Assembly: GCA_030248195.1 (NCBI GenBank)
Contig: JASAND010028439.1
Span: 1 to 64,000, forward strand
From: Trissonchulus latispiculum
Taxonomy: Eukaryota > Nematoda > Enoplea > Enoplida > Ironidae
Length of the DNA: 64,000 nucleotides
Direction of reading: 5' to 3'
The position numbers were made by a program, and so were the translations under genes. Positions 31,691-43,443 of this stretch are shown here, one piece after another. The notes beneath the pieces were generated by a model, which had not been told where the DNA came from, did no database searches, and worked only from the letters and a program-made list of their open reading frames with translations. Numbering within the stretch: position 1 is the first letter of the stretch; each line of letters opens with the position of its first letter.

Positions 31691-34045
31691 GGATGATGAA
31701 AAGATTCAAGAACTTTCATCATAAAGAGTTGATACAAAGGACCTGTTTAATTCTAACCTATTGAATTTGTCTAACTTTAAGTTTATTTTTTGAATCTGGC
31801 TTTAATTTCTGGAGCTAAAACTGAGCCTAACTAAATAACAGATACTCCACTGAGCTGTGTTCAACCATCACCGATTTTTGTGTGTTTTCTTATTTTCTAC
31901 AGCTTGCATGTGGTTAGTGGTGAAACAAGACTATGGACTTTCATTTCCTAATGGTGGATTTTGTAGTTGCCATTCATAATGTATTTTTACTCATTCATAC
32001 CATTCAGGCTAGGGACTGAAGCTGCTAATATATTTGTATTTTATTTGTGATTCACTGTCTAATAATCATATGTCTTGTTATATGAGTGATCATTTTTATA
32101 AGGTGATGTTTTTTTGTTAAGTGGACTAATAATAGGCTATGTTTGGTGCACAAAATGTTACTTGTTTTCTTGTGTACCAACTATGTAAGCTGTTTGATCT
32201 TTTGATGTAAATATTAAATCTGTGTAATTGGTTTTAACTGGTCTGGGCAGGCGGGATCTTTATAACATGAAAAGATTGCTTTTATTGTTTTAAGGTTATC
32301 AGACGAGATAAATTTCACCTTCAACTGAAGATCTTTAGCAAAAAGAGTTAGTAGCAGAGTTTAAACAAGGGAGTCACCGTTAAGTGGAGTCAAATATGTC
32401 AAAATGGTTGATTTGGACTCTACCCTTCTCATTTGCGAAAATATATTGGGTTGTGAATCAGATAAATCGAATTTATAAAACTACTAAATGGTCGTTTTCA
32501 AACCTTATTGTGATTTATTTCTATCGGCTGTAACATTATCATTTTTATACGAAACGCAAAAGAATTAGTAGATTTAGCCACTCAAAATAAGCCATTCAAA
32601 ATTTTGTGCTAAGTGTCACAATTGTTGAAACCCTAGAACCCTGATATAAACCCTGATATAGAAAGCTGCAGCCAATCAAACGAAGGCAACCAACTTTTTT
32701 ATGTTAAGCGTCTGAGCTGTTGAGACCCTAAATGACATAGAAAGCTGCAGCCAATCATATGAAGGCAATCAATTCTTTGTGTGTAGTGTCAGAGCTGCAG
32801 AGACCTTAAATCAGATAAAAACGGGAACCAGTTTCAATCACATTCAATGCATGTTAAAATAAAATTCCAAAAATCAGGTAGAAAACGTAACTATATAAAC
32901 TTTAAAATGATGTCTTCGAAATTGCAAACTTTAAATAGCTTTATATTTAGTTAATCGAAATTGTTGGCATATTTAATCTGAAGGACTACCAAAGAGTTAA
33001 AGCAAAAAACAGAAACATCAGCTTTAATTAGCTGAGTCAGTGTTAGGCTTTAAGCAGAAACATGTTGGGTTTGAGGCAGAAACAACTGAGAATATTGCGT
33101 TTTAGCCTTGAAACACAAATCTTCTAGGGAATCAACCACAGTTTCGATTAAGTTTTATCGTAATGATGCTTTCTCTCCTCGGAGTAGAGACTAATTAAAA
33201 GAATACAACATTTAGGAATCAAATTTGAAATCAGGGTTTCAGTTTCCCAATGAAAAGTGAACAGAGTGATTCAAAATTGTCATGGCATTTTGCTAGTTTT
33301 GAAAATAACTTGCTCGACCACAGTAGCCTGAATTGTAAATATGTTTGCTTTCTCAAACCGACATAGTTCCAGAAAAGTTGAAAATAAGTTAGTTTTCATT
33401 TTCTAAAGTTAACGGTTAATAGTTACAGGAACAGTCAAACCTTAATATAGTATCAATTTTCAAATAACAAGAGTAAGGTTGCAAGTAAGTAGAGATGTAC
33501 TGCATTTAGTGACGGATGGAATCACCAGAAGATGTAATCAGAAAATTAAACAATATTGTGACAGACTGTTGGATAATGCTGGGAAATATGCAACCATTTT
33601 CATAAAGCGGGTAAATTGATATAATTCGAAAACAGATTTATTTCCCTAATCATTGCAGACTGGTCATTCTATAGTTATAGTTTCTTAATTAGCATTCGCA
33701 CCCTCAAAAGGTTATTTAGGTTTCCGGGTGTGTAGGAAAATATTGCTTATACCATCTATTTTCATTCGCAGTTCACACAAGCTTCTGATAGTCTTTCAAG
33801 TTTCTTATCTAATAGGTGTGTGGTAAAATTGTGTAAATATGCCATCTGCTAATTTAACTACTGTAACCGTTGAAAGTTGCTAGCATTGCAAGTTTAAACT
33901 ATAAAGTACCCTGGGAACTGCCAACAGTTTAAAGATAAATCAACAAAAGTAAATACTTTGAACATACGACTGTTACGGAAACGGTGCCGACTTAGCGTGA
34001 CTTGACCCTAAAAGCTGTGGTTAGCAAGTTTTAATTAAAATTCAG
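31691..34045. other. No supported gene
   Basis: A long AT-rich stretch. The only structure seen is the repeat at 32625-32815. Confidence 0.5.
32625..32815. repeat. Two-copy tandem repeat, about 75-bp unit
   Basis: Each unit contains ATAGAAAGCTGCAGCCAATC followed by GAAGGCAA and ends near GAGCTG..GAGACC. A partial unit flanks each side. Confidence 0.7.
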
Positions 34046-34656
34046 CCACGTTATTTACGGTTTGTGAAAAAATCATTGATTTTGGGCTGCCGCGTGAACT
34101 CAGTTTTGATTTGTTTGAGTATGTAGCCAGCCAATGCGATATACACAAGCCTTGTATTTCGATAAAGAAGCGGCTGCCGGACAATACACCCTGGTTTATT
34201 CGGCCATATCAGGCATCGGTCGGAGGTTTGATCCGTTTCACAAACTTTGCACGCTCTGAAACCATAACATCGGTTGAAATAATTGAAAATGTCGACAGAT
34301 TTGCCACCGTACATCTAACAATTCACCATGGTCGCAATACAATTAGCACGGTTTCGTTGAACCACTCCGACAGCACCTCAATTATGATGAGTGCCCTTTC
34401 ATTTACTATTTGCTTTGACAGAGAATGCCAAGGTTCTCTGCCACAACTTTTGCATCCTCATGCATTCTACCCTTTTGGGGAAGGTTGGCCGCAATACCTT
34501 CAAGCCTGTGACCTATTTCTGTTTTGGCTAAGAGAGGGTTGTATCGAGACCAACAAATGGATGTTTGATTTTTGGAATTTGATGCAATTCAATGAGGGCA
34601 CGACTGTGACGAGTCTGTATAGAGAGGCTCTACTTTCCTTGTTCAGAGTGAAGTAG
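34046..34656 (+). CDS. Long coding exon of unknown function
   Basis: The longest clean coding stretch outside the repeated families: open from a TTCAG acceptor at about 34045 to a TAG at 34654-34656, roughly 200 codons. It contains CEKIIDFGLPRELSFDLFEY, SQCDIHKPCISI, TPWFIRPYQASVGGLIRFTN, TSVEIIENVDRFATVHLTIH and, near the end, GTTVTSLYREALLSLF. There is no signal peptide or membrane segment and no in-frame ATG at the start, so an upstream exon is likely. I do not recognise a family. It stands close to family A and B genes and could belong to the same element, but nothing proves that. Confidence 0.5.
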
Positions 34657-34942
34657 GATGTATTCCTATGCCGCGACACCGGATTTCTTCCAGTTTGCTG
34701 CAGATTCGGTTGTTCCCAGCAGGCTTATCTAACTAGCAGCTATTTGAATGATCATTTCCAGCATTATCACACGTTGTAGCGGAAATGGTAAATTACCATA
34801 ACTTAGGCAACGCCTTATTTTATTTTTCACATGAAAATTGACAGGTGATGCTGACTATCAGTATTTATACTTAAGACATTTTAAAAGTATTTTTGATGAA
34901 GCAGCTTGAGCAGTTTTGATCCAGATTTCTGCAAAGGCATGG

Positions 34943-35203
34943 CTATATAGGCACGGTTGTGGTTTGATATACTGGCAGGTCTTCTACATCTATGGTGGTA
35001 GTTTCAGTAGTGGTACTATGTGATACAGATATGACATCCATTTCGATATCACACTGAGGCACAGTCTCAGCTGGCACTGTATGCCTACGTCTTTGAAAAC
35101 ACTGTTGCCATCAAGCACTATGTTTGTATAGAAACCAAAATGCTAGAACTACTAGCAAACTCAGGCCTATTGTAGTGCTTAAAGCAGTCCCAATAGGTTC
35201 AGC
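34943..35203 (-). pseudogene. Family A membrane-anchor and tail exon
   Basis: Minus-strand exon after a GCTTTAG acceptor. It reads AEPIGTALSTTIGLSLLVVL and AFWFLYKH as a membrane segment, then one in-frame TGA, then QRRRHTVPAETVPQCDIEMD, a Thr-rich stretch and LPVYQTTTVPI before the stop. The basic run after the membrane segment fits a type I protein. The C-terminus matches the VY..TTV ending at 3.2 and 60.65 kb. The single TGA is the only defect seen; it may be a real mutation or an error. The ectodomain exons upstream are not identified. A family B gene on the other strand starts about 170 bp away. Confidence 0.5.
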
Positions 35204-35376
35204 CTAAAGCATCTGATATTGAATTAGATTTTTCGTTTTAAGTAATTGCTAACTATATCATTAATTCAATAATAAATTGTCCTGAAACATTCTAGATTTA
35301 TTTTATTAAACTGCCATGGCATCTAGTCAGTGAATACCAGACTCGGCTACATACAGAATAAATTTGGGTCAACTGT

Positions 35377-35856
35377 TATTTGGGGAAGTGGCCCGAGCAG
35401 GTTCTGGCAAAGGCTATGCCAGGTTGCGTCTGCGCTACTACGCGATTTCTGCTGAGGATACTAGCATGTTGGCTGTGGATGGTAGTAGAGGGTTTGTCGA
35501 CCTAGGTTAAAGCTCTGCAAAAGGAAATTGCCATTTTACTCCAAAAAATGGAGGAAAGCGACGCAATTGCTGAAAAAGAGCAGATTGCGAGGTTTGAAAA
35601 TATGAGTAGCACCGCAACGTCTAAAAAGTCAAATAAGCGGAAGAACTTTTTCGTTTTGGACAGTGATGAAGAGAGAGAAGGGAAGGGTGACACTCAACCG
35701 ATTTCATCACCAACCCTGGATATCGGCGGTATGGGTGACGATGAAGAAACTCGCCGAGGGTCTAGCCCAAAACTTACGCGAGTCAGAAGCCAATTTCAAT
35801 GCAGGTTACAAAGCACATTCATAAATATTTTCATCATAAGACATCAAAGGTGGTGA
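35377..35856 (+). pseudogene. Family B PC4-like protein, copy 3
   Basis: Plus-strand reading: GEVARAGSGKGYARLRLRYY, AISAEDTSML, VDGSRGFVDL, a stop with a shift, then LKALQKEIAILLQKMEES as the helix, KKSNKRKNFFVLDSDEERE as the basic then acidic tail, and TQPISSPTLDIGGMGDDEE. The front half lines up with PC4/p15: a strand with R.YY, a loop with Asp/Ser, a G-containing turn, and a helix. It converges on the family A gene, and the two frames overlap by about 50 bp at 35806-35856. A second copy of the overlap region lies at 31085-31230. Confidence 0.5.
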
Positions 35857-36652
35857 ATCATAAATATGGTGAACACTCTGTTGTGTAGGTCTTTCGTAAT
35901 CATTTTCCCGATCAGTCCTTTCCGAAAATATCGAAAGCTCTATCGCTTCAAGCTGGTTTCGAGAAGGGGGTGAGCCATGTGAAGGAAAACGTTTTTGTTG
36001 AATTTGTACAAAAATTATTCTAACACCTCCCAACCATAATAAAGAAACCACAACAGCTGTTATAATATTGGATAATACTAAAACAATTGTATTAGTTTTG
36101 TCACATTTTACGCTTACCAAGTTTTTGCTTGGTGTTACAGTGGTCGTATAGCCAATGGTGTATAGGACAGTGGCAGTAGTAGTGTGGTATTTTACAGTGG
36201 TAGTAGTAGTAGTTGCAGGAGAGCTGACAGCATAAGGTGTAGTCTTTGTAATACCGAGAGTTGAAGATGTTACTTCTGTGGATGACAAAGCACTATACGT
36301 GGTTGTATCCATGCAATAACTGTTGTAATATATTTCGGGTTGTCGCAAGGTAACGGAAGGCCAAGTTACACGTGTTGCAGATGTATTACAATCTTTTGCA
36401 AAATGTAACCGCATCAGATTAGTAAATATCATCGTAACATCCGTAAATTCCACAGATTAGTAAATATCATTGTAGCATCAGTAAATTCCACTTCACAGTT
36501 GTCAAAAAGACTTATGTCCTCATAAATCTTCGCTTCCACCGGTTCTGCTCCACGGGGCGGAAATCATGGACAGGTCTAGGACAATCAGCAACATGAAGGA
36601 TGGTTATGCAATCACAATTTTTGAAGCAATAAGCTAATGTTTGAGACAAAAT
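35806..36652 (-). pseudogene. Family A mucin-like membrane protein, most complete copy
   Basis: Order on the minus strand: a TTTTATTTTAG acceptor near 36652; the end of a signal-like segment (ILSQTLAY) with FKNCDCITILHVADCPRP; a shift; EPVEAKIYEDISLFDNCEVE; a 38-bp tandem duplication that shifts the frame again (36415-36490); then an open 215 codons. The open part holds MRLHFAKDCNTSATRVTW, PEIYYNSYC, a Thr-rich stalk (ATTTTTTVKYHTTTATVLY), a membrane segment (NTIVLVLSNIITAVVVSLLW), a basic patch, and a tail with HHIYDSPPLMSYDENIYECAL. Predicted type I surface protein with a small Cys-containing ectodomain on an O-glycosylated stalk. The first exon was not found. Confidence 0.6.
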
Positions 36653-36704
36653 GGCTAAAATAAAACATTACTTTTGTTTTAGAGAAGAAATGGGTCAGTG
36701 AGCA

Positions 36705-36950
36705 ATGGTGTTCATCTGCCGACAGTGTGCTAGATGTTTTGAAACAACTTCCTCGTTCAATGTAGAAACAATACATACCGATACTTTTTGTACAGCTGTC
36801 CTACATGCCAGAGCGGAAATCACACGGTTAGACAGCTTAGACAACATCATCGTACAGAGTACAACTCCGAAATTTCAGCTGACATATTGGTTGGTATCAT
36901 CAGAAACGTCAGAGGTAAACTTATGAAAGCAGTCTCTGTGAAACAAACTA
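36705..36950 (+). pseudogene. Zinc-finger protein, family C copy 2
   Basis: Two plus-strand frames together give FICRQCARCFETTSSFN with a following H, and YSCPTCQSGNHTVRQLRQHH with RTEY. The second finger matches the first finger of the copy at 2.5 kb (CIYC...TSVRQLKNHLH). The change of frame lies near 36790. It lies upstream of, and divergent from, the best family A gene. Start and end are uncertain. Confidence 0.4.
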
Positions 36951-37474
36951 CCTTATGTATGTATGCAAATATGTATATACTTTTCCGTGTTTAGTTCTTC
37001 GTAAAACTGACTTTTCCGTTTTTAGCGTACTTCAAAAAGTTGTGAATTTTATATATTGCTTACTATTGAGTTTTTCCAAAAACAAAGAAAACGGCATGAG
37101 GGTATGCAGACATAAAACACATCTTCAAATTTTGGTCAATTTTGGTTGAAGCAGTGACGAGAAAATTAAAAACAAAGATTCGGCAACTTTTCATTGCTTG
37201 CTTTCGTTTTGGGAATTTCCAATGTCTTCAAGCAGCTGCAATGTTTTCTGTTATATAATACACTTAAGTAACACAACGACAACCATTTAAACCCAATAGA
37301 TTTAGTTTTAGGATAAACTGTTCTTACTTTACATTGTGTGTGGAAACGGTCAGCGTAATTAAGCCATGTGTGATACCATGCATAACGTTTGATTAGAAAC
37401 CACGTACAGAAGAGATATACAAATCATTTCAAAGTTGTCCCCATGCTCTTTCACGTGGTGAAATCTTATATAGG
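36951..37474. other. No supported gene
   Basis: AT-rich; small overlapping frames only. Confidence 0.45.
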
Positions 37475-38160
37475 CCACTTTACACCACCAAACTTTTGCC
37501 AAACCAAACATTGGACAAACTCAAGTTTGTTTGTTGAAAAAAGTTTGGCAAACTTTGTGTTTACACTATCAAACTCTGTTTGAACAAATTTCCTTCAAAC
37601 ATTCACCAAACTTTAGGAGGGAACCAACGAAATTTAAGATAATATGAGCGCCAGTTTAAACCTATTTTAACAGTTTTTCCAGACATTTGTCGGTATTAAA
37701 ATGGTTTTGTAGTAGGTGGCCTGAGCTTAGAGGGGCTTCCCCATTCACAGATATTTTTATGGTGATTTTAAAGCAAATTGAAACGAATGGTTCATTAAAA
37801 GGTTTTACCCGTTAACATTGGTTCTCTTAGCTGGTAAAAGTGACAGTCAAGTGGAAAAATTAAAGTTGGTCCTAGCAACATCAATACTTCCTTTTCCAAT
37901 TTCTTATATTTCTTATTGTGTATAATATATAGCACAGGCAAGGCGTACGACTTTCTGGTGGATTCTCATTGATCAGTTTCACCAAATGTTTAGCGTAAAT
38001 TGCTATGGGACCAAACTCAGTTTGGCAGTTTGGTGGTAGTTTGGCCTAAGTCTGGTGAACGTTTGGTGTACGTTTACACAGTCAAAATTCCGCCGAACTT
38101 TCACCAAACTTGAGTTTGGCCAAGGTTTGGTTTGGCGAACGTTTGGTGGTGTAAACTGGC
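37475..38160. mobile_element. Foldback element rich in CAAACTTT/AAAGTTTG words
   Basis: Left end GCCACTTTACACCACCAAAC, right end GTTTGGTGGTGTAAACTGGC, with inverted arms of roughly 130 bp made of diverged CCAAAC/GTTTGG words. The centre (about 37650-37950) is unrelated. There is no coding frame and no clear target duplication. The arms may themselves have grown by tandem copying of a short word. Confidence 0.75.
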
Positions 38161-38454
38161 AAATTTGATTTTGATAAATTGGTAAATTTTGATAAATTTC
38201 GCCAAGCCAAAACTATAATGGTAGCTAGCCAATTATGCGCTCTCTGACACCAAAACTTTGTGCAAGGATAGTCTGCCAATTAAACTTGCTTCTCCTAAGA
38301 TTTTGTCAAGATTGCTTCTTCCATACCAAGATTAGGTAGAAATACATTGGACATTTGTAATAAGGTGGACATTTGTATGCAAAGATTTAGAAAATAGAAA
38401 GTTATAATAAAATTGGCGTTAATTTTTTAAGAAATTTTACCAATTTATTCTTTA
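38161..38454. other. No supported gene
   Basis: Nothing recognisable. Confidence 0.5.
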
Positions 38455-39000
38455 GGTGCAGGTGCAGGTGCCCCTTGGAAATCTCAGTTCAATGTACAAG
38501 CCTCCTCAAACGTTTTTGTTGGAAATGCTCACCCTGGACCAGATCATATGTTTGTGTATGGTCGAGGTCGAATTTTAATTCATTTTTATCCAGGAAATGG
38601 TTCTCTGTTTTTAATCCAGTGCCTTTCAGTCTTAATTAAATCTTTGTACTAAGTTAGATCTATTGTTCCTTTAGTCATACATGGATGATTGCTGCTCTTT
38701 ACGTCATCGATCTGAAGGATCGTGGTAGTGTAAATGGGAAGGACGTACTTCTTCATTTCCAAATTATATGGTCACTAAGGGGACGGAACAGTTGGCAATT
38801 TTTCAAAAGTTTTTGTGCGAACGGGATACTAATATCCCCGCGTTCGATGCTCAGGAAGTGGAGATGCCACGGTTTCGTGATTATCCAGTTAAACCAACTA
38901 ATCTGTGCAATCTGCACTTTGGCGCTTCCAGTAGTGCTTCATTGTACTGCACAAGCCATCAGACATTGCAAATTCCCAGTTACTATTTCATGTGTTGATA
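38455..39000 (+). pseudogene. Candidate two-exon coding region, unknown
   Basis: After a TTCTTTAG acceptor the bases read AGAGAPWKSQFNVQASSNVF, then VGNAHPGPDHMFVYGRG. A second block, after a TTTAG near 38674, reads SYMDDCCSLRHRSEGS, an in-frame stop, then FPNYMVTKGTEQLAIFQKFL and EVEMPRFRDYPVKPTNLCNL before a TGA. Residue use looks protein-like, but I recognise no family. The YMDD is isolated and not evidence of a reverse transcriptase. Confidence 0.3.
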
Positions 39001-41649
39001 TGGATTGAACAGAATTGCTTTTAATTGGCAAGTTAGCTACCGTTAAAATCCTCAGCTATGAATTTCAGTCGCCATAGCGTAGTAGCCAATAAAATGAATT
39101 TCACTTCAATTGCATATCAATACACGTTTAACAACTCTAGGCAGAGCCCTTGGAGATCTCACTTTATTCATAATATTTTGACATAAGGAAGTCGATTAGC
39201 CGATCAGATTTGTTTTACCCCAAACGCATACAAACACATATTTTTTCAGTGTTAATCGCGACCCTCCCCCGAGATTTTTGTCTTAATGTTCCCAGCATCT
39301 CACAGGCTATTTGCACTAGGACGGTATGGTTGTTACAGGTTGTTACTCTGTCGGAGAAGATAAGCAACCTTTAAAACCAACTAAAACCAATATATTTGTA
39401 AAATTTCAATGAAAACTGCAAAGATTGAATCTACCTTCTCCTTTGTGGGCGAGCAAACTCCAACGAAGTTTTTTTGCTGGCTTAATTTTTAAGCACACTT
39501 TCTTTCCGCCCAGACTGCAATGAGCCCTGGAAATTTCACTCTAGTTTCGTAGGGCACCAAGGACCAGTTTATGAGATTCCAAAAGTGTCCAAACATAACA
39601 ACGTACAAACGTCCTAAAAATACTTATTTAAACTACATTTATTTTTGTCACCGAAATTTAAGTCACAAATAAACAAAATTAAGAACCTTTAAGGTGACCG
39701 AAGTACTCGAACGAGTTCAAGCATTTTTGCTGATATGAAGTCAGGTCTCATACTTGTAAGGAATTTGAGTTTGAGTCAGTTGTTGAAGTTATGATTCGAG
39801 ATTATCCTTACAAATCGGATTATTAAACTATGTCAAACTGAACTAATTTGATAAAATAAACTGATTTTTGTTAATTTTCTACAAAAACTACTTGCAATAT
39901 GATGACAAAATACTGTTTAATGGATGAAAATTTCGCGCAATTCTTAATAAATTTTTATCGAAAGACGTCATAGTATTGCTTCAGTCACTGCAATTTCAAC
40001 TGAAACCACTTTGGTTCATTTTGATGCCGACTGAAACTATGTTAACTGAAACTGAAATTGATACAACCAAAAACCTGACAGAAATTTTATATCTGTCTTT
40101 ACGTGAAAACATAAACGTTTAAGAGAAAATGAAGGAACATGGAAATATGGTTTGCTTGTGATTGTATCCGTCTGAAACTCAACCAATTTTGACTGACTGA
40201 CGTTGGAAACTGAAACGAGATATATTCTAACTCTATGATTAAAACGGAACTGCAGCTGAAAATAGTTTGAACTGAAAGTTGAAAGGGCCGGTTAAAACAT
40301 TTTTCTAGGAATTCAGCTAATAAATTTCTCACATGCCCTGAATCTCGCTATAATGGTGTACTCAAAATGTTTTGATAGACGCATATATTGTCTTCTTGAC
40401 GGCAAGCACAACAGGAATGAAACCTTGTTTTACTTGACCATCGTTAATTTATTTAACGATTTTATAGCAGTTAAAGCAGTTAAAAATAGCGATAAATAGT
40501 AGATAAATAGTTGATAAAGCACATTTACTGTATTTACTATTAAATAATTTTGTATCGCAGGATCAAATTGATATGAAATTGAGACTACAGTCAGTATATC
40601 TACAGCTTATTCTAACGTATGCCTCTGAAATATGAAATATGAAATAGAAATATGGTGGCTCAGAGATATTGATCCCTTAAAAAGTACTCTACAGCATTTA
40701 AATTATAGGGGTAAATGTACTGCGTTAGATCTACACAGTTTATATCTGGATTTGGTGTACAAAATTGGTTTTTGGCTAGTGTCTTATATCTGTTACTGAC
40801 ATTTACTTGTTAGCTCTATGTCTGCATAATACCATAGGACAGATCTTTAACGCAAAATGTTACTTAAGTTTAACTAAATCTTCTTTTTTGCAGAGTTGTT
40901 GCACCCTGAAATGCTCTACCAAAAAATGTAGTTCTGAGCAAGTCTGATGGTGATTTTAAAAAAGGGCTATTAGAACATAAAGATTTATGTACTGTTCCTA
41001 AAAAGGTTCGGACATTAGGCAATAATTATTTCTTGGGATTTTTACGACTATCCACGCTATCCACATTAGTTATAAATGCAAGATATTAAATGTCATAATG
41101 TTTGATTATATTATTTGTTTTTCTGTTGTATGCAGAGCGATTGTTTCTTTTACGTCTGCTACTAACTTGTAGTAAATCTTCTTCTAAACAAAATGTTTGG
41201 TACCAAAAATGTTCTCTTGCTTTCACATATTCATCTGTATTTTTATAATAAAAACAGCGAATTTTTAACAAATCTAAGTCTTAACTAAATAATAAATGAC
41301 AAATAACTCAAATAAAAAAGATGAGTACCTATGTTAGCGCACTGTTTTATTCAACTTTGTAAAACTACGTCCAGCTGATATTCTATCTAATCCTGTCTCA
41401 TATTCTATTTAATCCTATAAAAATCAGATTAACGCTAGTATTTAATGTAAGTCAGTATACAAGACACAACAACAGTGGTAGTTACCTGAAGCAGACACAA
41501 ACAGTAGAGTTAGTAAGAAAAACATAAACCAGTAAGTAATGAACAGTTAGGTACAAGGAACAAAACAAAAAATTCCACAACAGATATGTCATATTGATGT
41601 GTTTGGGTCAATTAGTTCATTTAAAATGGGCATACAGCATATTATCAAC
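39001..41649. other. No supported gene
   Basis: Long AT-rich stretch. Short frames at 40099-40332 and 41086-41271 (minus) carry no recognisable domain. No repeat match with the rest of the window was noticed. Confidence 0.45.
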
Positions 41650-43158
41650 TGGTGAGAAGAAGACTGACATGTTCGATCGTCAGCCAGTTCACACTATCAA
41701 GTCGATCCACCACACGATAGCGGATAAAATCAGCTGCCTGTCGATGCATGCTCAAAATCCCAACTATTAGAACTGCTGATTCGGGTTATGAGGCAACAGG
41801 TCACACTGTCGGCAATGGACAGAGCTTCTTACATTGACACTAGAATAACGATCGACATGGATCTGCTGGCCCTCAACATGCACATAGCAAATCGTGTTGG
41901 CATCAAAGGCGCTCTGAAGAAATGGTGACAGAGCTTTGTCCTGCTGCAACTGCAGTTGCAACTCGTTAGGAAAATTGGATATCATTCTGTGATCCATTGA
42001 CCAGAGCCTGGACATCACATCAGCTGTTTCACTGTTGCAGCGAAGAGTAGTGAACAGCTAGATGCAATGCTGCTCACACAACTGGTGGCAATGGGCTCGA
42101 CAACAACCAATTACAAAGGTTAACGCGGACTCATTGCCCTAGAAGGCTCGGTAGTAAAGAAAATCAGAAGTCATCACCACCTCTCCCTGACAAGTATCAC
42201 CTACCAGAATGACACGGTCCGCTTTTATTGTCACCTCCAGATAGAAAATGATGAGAAGGAGGGACCCTTCGTCAATGAATAGGTATTCCACATCAAATTC
42301 ATCTTTGTGTAACTGGGACCAGTAGTCCGAGGAAAGATCCACCGTAGAAATAATGATTTTAGCAGACCGGACTCGACGCCGGCTTTCCGGTAGCAATGTT
42401 GTTCCTCCTGTATTGTTGGTACGGTTAGACACTTGATACCCATATCACAGTAGCGTTGCCACAATTGAGGGTACTGCTTTCGGCTGACGAACACCAAGAT
42501 TTCATCTTGATCCAGGGACAACCCTCTGCAAGCATTCTCAATCTTGACAGCCAAATTCTCCACTGCCGCATTGGTGACATCCAGTGCGACAATTTTTCTT
42601 GCTTTGGGATGGTGCGCCAAGGAAGCAATCGTACTGCCGATCAGAACACTCTTACCGGATCCAGCAACACCACTGATCACCATTTCGTTGACTTTTCTGG
42701 ACTGCATTGTTAACAGCTTCGTTTCCGCTTTCTTATAGCTCAGCTCTGAGTCACACGTACAGTCATCATACGGATCAGTTCCACAGTGATCCATCTTCAC
42801 GTGAGTAGCAGAAGCATCTGGTTCACCACTGGAACGGGTCAACAGATTGATCAGGTAATCCTTCATACATCCACAATAGGAGCTGAAAATTTCGTAGCTA
42901 CAAACGGCAACAGACCGTCATACCAGCAACACGGCTAGCAGCCACGTAATTCTGCACAGCATAAGCTCCACAGTGTTGGCCAACGTCGTCTGTGTTTCTG
43001 GACGTCCGGAGAAGGCAGGTGGTAAGTTCATCTAAAGGATAGAATGACACCGTCACCTGATCATTCCCAACACAAGTTATCGTAAGATTACCCAGAAAGA
43101 ACTCATTGCTGCCCACTGCAGGATCAGTGATACGCAGAACGAGTTTCTCAACTGACAA
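41650..43158 (-). pseudogene. UPF1-like superfamily 1 helicase, broken
   Basis: Helicase motifs lie in the right order on the minus strand. Motif I is VISGVAGSGKSVLIG (42.67 kb). Motif Ia is near VALDVTNAAVENLAVKIENA. After a frameshift come RVRSAKIIISTVDL (Ic-like) and VEYLFIDEGS (motif II, with DEGS for the usual DEAS). Motif III-like VILVGDTCQ follows. After two stops comes DHRMISNFPNELQLQLQ, the motif IV region (usually YRMHP). Last is VGILSMHRQAADFIRYRVVD with VNWLTIEHV just before motif V, where the frame meets a GTCAGT donor. Motifs V and VI are not found. The enzyme, if once active, used ATP to unwind nucleic acid. It is broken or needs several introns and corrections. Confidence 0.6.
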
Positions 43159-43195
43159 TTGAAGCTGCTGTTAGACTGGGACCAGACAGTTCAAA

Positions 43196-43443
43196 TCATT
43201 TACGCAGTCGGAGTTCGTCCTCAGATATGCTTGCAATAGCTTGAGGCAGTAGACTCAGTCTATCGTTAGCACTGATGTCGGCAAACAGCAGCTGATGCAA
43301 CCATGTGCCATCGTTTTCAATAGATACTGATGGAAACATTTGTACCGGCGGAGACGGCCTCTCCAACATGGGCAATTGAGACAGCGGCTGACGATCCAAA
43401 ACGGCATCATTCGACAGAATTCAGACATTGACAGTAGATACAC
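43196..43443 (-). CDS. Possible upstream part of the helicase gene
   Basis: Minus-strand frame with LSQLPMLERPSPPVQMFPSV, DGTWLHQLLFADISANDRLS and ISEDELRLRK, ending just before the helicase region. Base make-up matches that of the helicase block (richer in G and C than the flanks). No domain is recognised; it is assigned only by position. Confidence 0.3.

Noticed and set aside
38672..38700. YMDD, as in a reverse transcriptase active site
   Set aside because: No other reverse-transcriptase block lies nearby in any frame.
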